Source: Streptomyces sp. NBC_01351 (lineage in GTDB: Bacteria; Actinomycetota; Actinomycetes; Streptomycetales; Streptomycetaceae). From it: a DNA stretch of 64,000 bases. The position numbers and the translations under genes are program-made. The stretch spans positions 8,065,501 to 8,129,500 of the forward strand of contig NZ_CP108356.1 in NCBI RefSeq assembly GCF_036237315.1. Reading direction: 5' to 3'. Below are positions 58,914-64,000 of this stretch, in pieces; position 1 is the first letter of the stretch; each line of letters opens with the position of its first letter. The notes below the pieces were generated by a model, which searched no databases, had not been told where the DNA came from, and saw nothing but the letters and a program-made list of their open reading frames with translations.

Positions 58914-61802
58914 GTGACGTACCCGCACTACGCCACGGCTCTTCCCGCGGACCCGGGACCGGCCCCGGGCCAGGACGCCGACGCGGTCGTCGCGGCCCTG
59001 GGCGGACTCGGCTCGCCGGTCGACTGCACCGGCCTGCGCAGTCTGCCGCTGGAAGGCCCGCTCGTGCTGTGGCTGGTCGTGTTCGGCGCGTTGGACCTCT
59101 TCGCCGTCGATGCCGCGCAGGCCGGGCACTGGCACTTCCTGGGCCGGCTGGAGCCGGGCACCTTGCTGCTGGGCCCGGCCGAGGGCCCCGAACACAGCCT
59201 GGTCGGCCGGCCCCTGCAGGGGTGCCGGCTGCGCCGCATCGAGCTACGGGAGCTGCCCGGCCCGGAGTACGGCGCCCAGTACGACGTCCCACTCCGGCAG
59301 TGGTGGTCCGACCAAGCGGCGTACGGCGTCCCCGCAGCGCCACCGAGCCCTCTCGACGACGCCTTCGCGCGCGGCATCGGCCGCGGACTGCGCGTGCTCT
59401 ACCAGGCACCGCTGGACGGTCGCGCCACCACAGGGCACAGCGGGGCCGACGACGACATCCTGTGGATGCAGATCCCCCCTGGCGCCGTCCAGTACGGAGC
59501 CGCGTACGAGACGGAGGCAGTGGGCACCCTCCTCGTCGACGGGGCGATGTGGCAGGGCATGGTCGACCAGCAGTACCGGCTGCTGTACGCCCTGGACCGC
59601 TGGATCGAGCAGCTCGAACGCGCCCACGAGGACCGTACGGCGGCCGGCATCGAGGCCGGTCAGGCCGCCCGTACCCAGGCGGACCGGGTGCTGCTGGCCG
59701 CCATCGACCGATCCGGCGGCCGTGCCCACCGGGGCGCGGGCACCGACGCGACCTTCGCCGCGTGCCGTCTGGTCGCCCACCACGCCCGCATCACGCTGTC
59801 CGAAGCGGGCGAGGGGAGTACCCCTACCGAACGGATGGACCCCGTCGAGCGCATCGCGCTCGCCTCCGGGATCCGCACCCGCACGGTCAGGCTCGGCGGG
59901 CCCTGGTGGCGGGAGAACAGCGGCCCCCTGGTGGGCCGCCGCGCGAAGGACGGGACGCCGGTCGCCCTGTTGTGGCGGCGTGGCGGCTACGAGGCGGCCG
60001 ACCCCGCCACGGGCATGCGGCAGCGCATCGGCAGAGCCGACGCGGCCGCCTACGAACCGCGCGCCGTCATGTTCTACCGACCGCTCCCCGACGGGCGTGT
60101 CGGCATGCCGGCCCTGATCCGCTTCAGCGTCCGCGGAACCCTCCCCGAACTGCGCAGCATCGTCCTGGGAGGGCTGGTCGCGGTGGCCCTGGGCGCTCTG
60201 GTGCCCATCGCCACCGGGCAGGTGCTCGGCCGGTACGTACCCCGCGCCGAGAACGGCCTCATCGTCCAGACCACCCTGGCACTCATCGCGACCGCCGTCG
60301 TCTCGGCCGCCTTCATGCTGCTGCAGAACACCTCCATCCTGCGCATGGAGGGCCGCATCGAGGCCACCCTGCAGCCTGCGGTGTGGGACCGGCTGCTGCG
60401 ACTGCCGACGAAGTTCTTCACCGGCCGTTCCACCGGCGAACTGGCCAGTGCGGCCATGGGCATCAGCGCCATCCGCCGTGTGTTGTCCGGTATCGGCTCG
60501 GTCTGCGTACAGGCGAGCGCGGTGGGCACGGTGAACCTCGTCCTGCTGCTCGTCTACAGCGTCCCGCTGGCGATGACCGCCGTCGCCATGCTCGCCGTCA
60601 TCGCGGCGGTCTTCCTCGGCCTGGGGCTGTGGCAGCTGCGCTACCAGCGTCGCCTGATCGAGCTCGGCAACCAGCTCAACAACCAGGCCTTCCAGACCCT
60701 GCGCGGGCTGCCCAAGCTGCGCGTCGCGGCGGCCGAGAGCTTCGCCTACGCAGCCTGGGCCAGGAAGTTCGCCCGTACCCGCGAGCTGCAGCAGCGCATC
60801 GGCCGTCTGCAGAACGTCATTACGGTGCTGGGCGCGGTCTACCTGCCGCTGTGCACGCTGGTGATGTTCGTACTGCTGGCCGGACCGGCCCGTGGCGCCA
60901 TGTCCGCTGCCGAGTTCCTCACTTTCAGCACCGCCCTGACGATGCTGCTGTCCTCGGTCACACAGCTGACGGGCGCACTCATCTCGGCCGCCGCCGTGCT
61001 GCCGATGTTCGAGCAGGTCAAGCCGATCCTGCGGGAGGTCCCCGAGGTGGCCCGCTCCGGCAACCGACCGGGCGACCTGACCGGGGTCGTCGAGGCCAAG
61101 AACCTGTCCTACCGCTACGGCGAAGACGGCCCGCTGGTCCTGGACGACATCAACTTCCACATCCGGCAGGGCGAGTTCGTCGCGGTGGTCGGGGCCAGCG
61201 GCTGCGGCAAGTCGACACTGCTGCGGCTGCTCATCGGATTCGACAAGCCTTCCGAGGGCAGCGTGCTGTACGACGGCCAAGACCTGGCAGCACTCGACCA
61301 GGCGGCCGTGCGCCGCCAGTGCGGCGTCGTCCTGCAGAACGCCCAGCCCTTCACCGGCTCGATCCTCGACTGCATCTGCGGTTCCGGGGTGTTCTCGCTG
61401 GAGGAGGCCTGGGAAGCCGCAGCGATGGCGGGGCTGGCCGAGGACATCAAAGCCATGCCGATGGGCATGCACACCATGCTGTCCGACGGCGGCGGCACCA
61501 TCTCAGGCGGGCAGCGCCAGCGGCTGATGATCGCCCAGGCTCTCATCCGCAAGCCGCGCGTCCTCTTCTTCGACGAGGCCACCAGCGCGCTGGACAACGA
61601 AGCCCAGCGCGTGGTGATGGGATCCACCCGCTCCCTGCGCGCCACCCGCATCGTGATAGCGCACCGGCTGTCCACGATCACGGACGCCGACCGGGTCATC
61701 GTGATGTCGGACGGCCGGATCGTCCAGCAGGGCCCCCCAGCCGCTCTGCTCGCCGACACGGCAGGTTTGTTCCACGACCTGGTCCGGCGCCAGCTGCGAT
61801 GA
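58914..61802 (+). CDS. NHLM-type ABC transporter, permease/ATPase
   Basis: 962 aa. N-terminal 360 residues carry an unusual domain without a clear catalytic motif, seen in NHLM bacteriocin ABC permease/ATPases. A six-helix membrane domain follows (about 415-700). ATPase: GASGCGKST (about 760-768), ISGGQRQR (about 863) and FFDEATSALD (about 884). GTG is 1 nt after the previous stop, site GGGAG. Pairs with the PCAT. Confidence 0.88.
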   Translation: MTYPHYATALPADPGPAPGQDADAVVAALGGLGSPVDCTGLRSLPLEGPLVLWLVVFGALDLFAVDAAQAGHWHFLGRLEPGTLLLGPAEGPEHSLVGRPLQGCRLRRIELRELPGPEYGAQYDVPLRQWWSDQAAYGVPAAPPSPLDDAFARGIGRGLRVLYQAPLDGRATTGHSGADDDILWMQIPPGAVQYGAAYETEAVGTLLVDGAMWQGMVDQQYRLLYALDRWIEQLERAHEDRTAAGIEAGQAARTQADRVLLAAIDRSGGRAHRGAGTDATFAACRLVAHHARITLSEAGEGSTPTERMDPVERIALASGIRTRTVRLGGPWWRENSGPLVGRRAKDGTPVALLWRRGGYEAADPATGMRQRIGRADAAAYEPRAVMFYRPLPDGRVGMPALIRFSVRGTLPELRSIVLGGLVAVALGALVPIATGQVLGRYVPRAENGLIVQTTLALIATAVVSAAFMLLQNTSILRMEGRIEATLQPAVWDRLLRLPTKFFTGRSTGELASAAMGISAIRRVLSGIGSVCVQASAVGTVNLVLLLVYSVPLAMTAVAMLAVIAAVFLGLGLWQLRYQRRLIELGNQLNNQAFQTLRGLPKLRVAAAESFAYAAWARKFARTRELQQRIGRLQNVITVLGAVYLPLCTLVMFVLLAGPARGAMSAAEFLTFSTALTMLLSSVTQLTGALISAAAVLPMFEQVKPILREVPEVARSGNRPGDLTGVVEAKNLSYRYGEDGPLVLDDINFHIRQGEFVAVVGASGCGKSTLLRLLIGFDKPSEGSVLYDGQDLAALDQAAVRRQCGVVLQNAQPFTGSILDCICGSGVFSLEEAWEAAAMAGLAEDIKAMPMGMHTMLSDGGGTISGGQRQRLMIAQALIRKPRVLFFDEATSALDNEAQRVVMGSTRSLRATRIVIAHRLSTITDADRVIVMSDGRIVQQGPPAALLADTAGLFHDLVRRQLR

Positions 61803-61875
61803 CCCGCCGATCGTCGAACCGGTCAGGCCCGGCCGAAGCAACCGAAATGCACGTGTCACGACTTCTGGAGGACTC

Positions 61876-63150
61876 ATGACCGCCCCGTTCCTGAGGTTCC
61901 GGATCGGTCGGCCGAGCAGCACCCCTGCCACCTCCGCCCTCCCGACTCCCGAGGACCCGGTACCCGTCCCGGCCGCGGACATCGCAGACACCGCAGCGCC
62001 GGAGCCCGTCGAAGCCCCTTTGACGGATCACGAGACAGACCTCATCAGGGCGTCCCTGTCGGTGGTCGAGCCGCTGGCCGCGGAGATGACGGTCTACTTC
62101 TACGCCATCCTCTTTGCCCGCTATCCAGAGGTCCGTCCGATGTTCCCGCCGGGGATGGATGCCCAGCGCGGTCGCCTCCTGCGCGCCCTGTTGCGCATCG
62201 TGGACCTGGTCGACGACCCCGAAAGCCTGGTCCGCTTCTGCGGACACCTCGGCCGGGACCACCGGAAGTTCGGCACCCTCGCCGCGCACTTCCCTGCCGT
62301 GGGCGAATGCCTCCTCGCGTCTCTGGCCCGCTACGCCGGCCCGGCGTGGACCGCGGACATCGCCGCCGCCTGGACGAAGGCATACGGCGCGGTCGCCCAA
62401 GTCATGATCGGCGCGGCCGAGGAGGACGAAGCGCTACGGCCCGCCGTGTGGCCCGCCACGATCGTGCGCCGGGTCCCGCGCGGACACGGCATCGCCGAGA
62501 TCACCGTACGTCCCGACCTGCCGTACGAGTACGCCGCCGGACAGTACGTGAGCGTCGAGACCCCGTGGTGGCCGAAGCAGTGGCGCTACTACTCCGCCGC
62601 CAACGCACCCCGTGACGACGGCACGCTCACCTTCCACGTGCGCGCGGTGTCCGGCGGCTCGGTCAGCGACGCGCTGGTACACCGGGCGGCGGTGGGCGAC
62701 GTGATCCGGCTGGGGGCCCCGATGGGCGACATGGTGCTGGACGCGGCCGTCCACCGCGAGCTGGTCTTCGTCGCCGGCGGCACCGGTCTCGCCCCGATCC
62801 GCGCACTCGTCGAAGAGGTCGCCCAGAGAGGGGGACGCCATCAAGTGGACCTGTTCCTCGGCGCCCGCACCGGCGCCGAGCTGTACGGGGTCGACGACAT
62901 GCTCCGGATGGCCCAACGGCACCACTGGCTCACCATCAGGGGCGCCGTCTCCCACGAGTACATCCCCGGAATCCGGGGATCCCTGCCGGAAGTCCTGGCC
63001 GAGTACGGGCCGTGGTACCAGCACGACGTCTTCCTCAGCGGCCCTGCCCGGATGGTCGTCTCCGCCGGCGAGACGCTCACCCGGGGCGGCACCCTGCCCG
63101 AACGCATCCATCACGATCCGTTCGAGACTCCCGTCCTGTTCACCCGCTGA
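61876..63150 (+). CDS. flavohemoglobin (globin plus FAD/NAD reductase)
   Basis: 424 aa. A low-complexity N-terminal 45 residues, then a globin domain with proximal His129 in DHRKFG and Tyr near 74-76, then an FAD-binding domain (RYYS 237-240) and NAD(P) domain (GGTGLAP 301-307). This is the NO-dioxygenase/oxygenase layout. GGAGGACTC precedes ATG. It follows the transporter by 73 nt and probably shares its transcript. Confidence 0.88.
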   Translation: MTAPFLRFRIGRPSSTPATSALPTPEDPVPVPAADIADTAAPEPVEAPLTDHETDLIRASLSVVEPLAAEMTVYFYAILFARYPEVRPMFPPGMDAQRGRLLRALLRIVDLVDDPESLVRFCGHLGRDHRKFGTLAAHFPAVGECLLASLARYAGPAWTADIAAAWTKAYGAVAQVMIGAAEEDEALRPAVWPATIVRRVPRGHGIAEITVRPDLPYEYAAGQYVSVETPWWPKQWRYYSAANAPRDDGTLTFHVRAVSGGSVSDALVHRAAVGDVIRLGAPMGDMVLDAAVHRELVFVAGGTGLAPIRALVEEVAQRGGRHQVDLFLGARTGAELYGVDDMLRMAQRHHWLTIRGAVSHEYIPGIRGSLPEVLAEYGPWYQHDVFLSGPARMVVSAGETLTRGGTLPERIHHDPFETPVLFTR

Positions 63151-63187
63151 GCCGCTCCTCCCGCTCCGCCCTCCCAGGAGAACCTTC

Positions 63188-63814
63188 GTGACCTCGCCTC
63201 CGCCGCCTTTCGGATCAGCAGGTGAACACCATCTGCAGCAGCAATTGGGCACCGCCGACCGTGCCGCCCGCTTCTACGATCAACAGGTACGTTCCTGCCT
63301 CACACCCGCGATGCGCGGGTTCATCGCGCGCCAGGCAATGGTCTTCCTGGCCACCGCAGACTCCCACGGGGAGTGCGACGCCAGCTTCCGGGCCGGACCC
63401 CCGGGATTCGTCCACGTGATCGACGAACAGACCCTCGCCTACCCCGAATTCCACGGGAACGGCGTACTCGCCAGCGCCGGCAACATCACCGAGAACCCTC
63501 ACCTCGGCATGCTCTTCGTGGACTTCACCCACCATCACGTGGGGCTTCACGTCAACGGTGTGGCCCATGTCCACCGCGACAGGGAACTACGCCACATCCA
63601 CCCCGGCCTGCCTGCGGACATCGCGCCCGGGCGCAGTCCCGATATATGGGTCCGTCTCACCGTCGAGGAGGCCTACATCCACTGCTCCAAGTTCATACCC
63701 CACCTGGAACCAGCTCACCGTCCCACCCGCCACGACGCATCCCGCCCCAAGGACCCGGACTACTTCACCCAGCCCGATCCTCACTCGGCAGCCACGGGGC
63801 GCGGGACCTGGTGA
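63188..63814 (+). CDS. pyridoxamine 5'-phosphate oxidase-like flavoprotein
   Basis: 208 aa. FLATADSHGECDASFRAGPPGFVHVIDEQTLAYPEFHGNGVLASAGNITENPHLGMLFVDF is the FMN-binding split-barrel pattern. Related proteins use FMN, F420 or heme. GTG 63188 with AGGAG 8 nt upstream. It follows the flavohemoglobin by 37 nt. Confidence 0.86.
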   Translation: MTSPPPPFGSAGEHHLQQQLGTADRAARFYDQQVRSCLTPAMRGFIARQAMVFLATADSHGECDASFRAGPPGFVHVIDEQTLAYPEFHGNGVLASAGNITENPHLGMLFVDFTHHHVGLHVNGVAHVHRDRELRHIHPGLPADIAPGRSPDIWVRLTVEEAYIHCSKFIPHLEPAHRPTRHDASRPKDPDYFTQPDPHSAATGRGTW

Positions 63815-63825
63815 GGCCGGGCGGG

Positions 63826-63840
63826 CCGGGGCAGCCCCGG
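63826..63840 (+). terminator. weak hairpin after the PNPOx gene
   Basis: CCGGGG-CAG-CCCCGG, a 6-bp stem. May end the operon. Confidence 0.35.
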
Positions 63841-63915
63841 ATAACCATGTTGATTCCCTGCTGCCTTGCCCCGCGTGACAGAGGCCCGACGCGGCAGTAA
63901 CGAACCGACGAGCCG

Positions 63916-63999
63916 TCAGCGGAAGCACACGGCGAGGCCGGGATTCTCGGCGGCGGCCGGGGGCCCGGTCTCCTGGGGATGCACGGCCCGGGTGAGGGC
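63916..63999 (-). CDS. partial C-terminus of a gene extending beyond the window
   Basis: The minus frame ending at 63916 reads ALTRAVHPQETGPPAAAENPGLAVCFR-stop and is open to the window edge. Too short for a family call. Confidence 0.4.
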   Translation of the reverse strand, partial: ALTRAVHPQETGPPAAAENPGLAVCFR

Positions 64000-64000
64000 G

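Noticed and set aside
59069..61879. 936-codon plus-strand open frame
   Set aside because: It overlaps the second ABC transporter in another frame and is Arg/Pro/Gly-rich nonsense; the real frame carries Walker A, signature and Walker B motifs.

Overview
The window is GC-rich actinobacterial chromosome, almost certainly Streptomyces. The evidence is strong G/C third-position bias, many GTG starts, TANNNT -10 boxes placed 6-8 nt before start codons (leaderless transcripts), and many protein families typical of that genus. All function calls come from reading the sequence; no database search was possible.

Layout. 0-5.2 kb: a SAM methyltransferase, an Old Yellow Enzyme reductase divergent from a MarR regulator, and a HEAT-repeat protein. 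5.2-15.3 kb is an accessory island: a Fic/Doc-like toxin-antitoxin pair, small hypothetical genes, pieces of two or three IS5-type transposases, an initiator tRNA gene, and a two-gene SNF2 helicase plus SWIM zinc-finger operon bracketed by an 85-bp inverted repeat. A decayed IS982-type element and a GNAT acetyltransferase follow.

15.4-25.3 kb: an SGNH hydrolase/TetR pair divergent from an operon of FAD oxidoreductase, ABC-2-like membrane protein and a second, frameshifted FAD oxidoreductase. Next come an SRPBCC protein, a two-domain VOC protein, a Tat-targeted SDR and a NarL-type two-component system. 25.4-28.7 kb holds a complete but frameshifted ISL3 element with an 8-bp target duplication, a decayed gene, and a second, inverted copy of the first methyltransferase.

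29.1-31.2 kb: a three-gene overlapping operon (precursor-like protein with a hydrophobic segment, a small SdpA/DUF5819-like membrane protein, an HTTM/SdpB-like membrane protein), a candidate peptide-toxin system. 32-34.6 kb: an Rnl2-like RNA ligase coupled to a tiny His-rich protein and facing a 466-aa protein of unknown function. 35.5-38.3 kb: an ECF sigma factor, its membrane anti-sigma-like partner and a secreted propeller-like protein with a 6-bp repeat near its start. 38.3-55 kb is ordinary Streptomyces content (VOC, methyltransferase, cyclophilin, DinB, MscS, cupin, serine hydrolase, TetR, NlpC/P60), plus a secreted C15-peptidase-like protein that seems to have lost its catalytic Cys, and fragments of dead genes.

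55.4-63.8 kb: a peptide-export operon. It has a Cys-free double-glycine precursor, an HlyD-like adaptor, a C39-peptidase ABC transporter and a second NHLM-type ABC transporter, followed by a flavohemoglobin and a PNPOx-like protein. No recognised post-translational modification enzyme is visible. The best candidates for undescribed biology are this Cys-free exported peptide, the HTTM three-gene operon, the SNF2-SWIM module and the RNA-ligase cassette.
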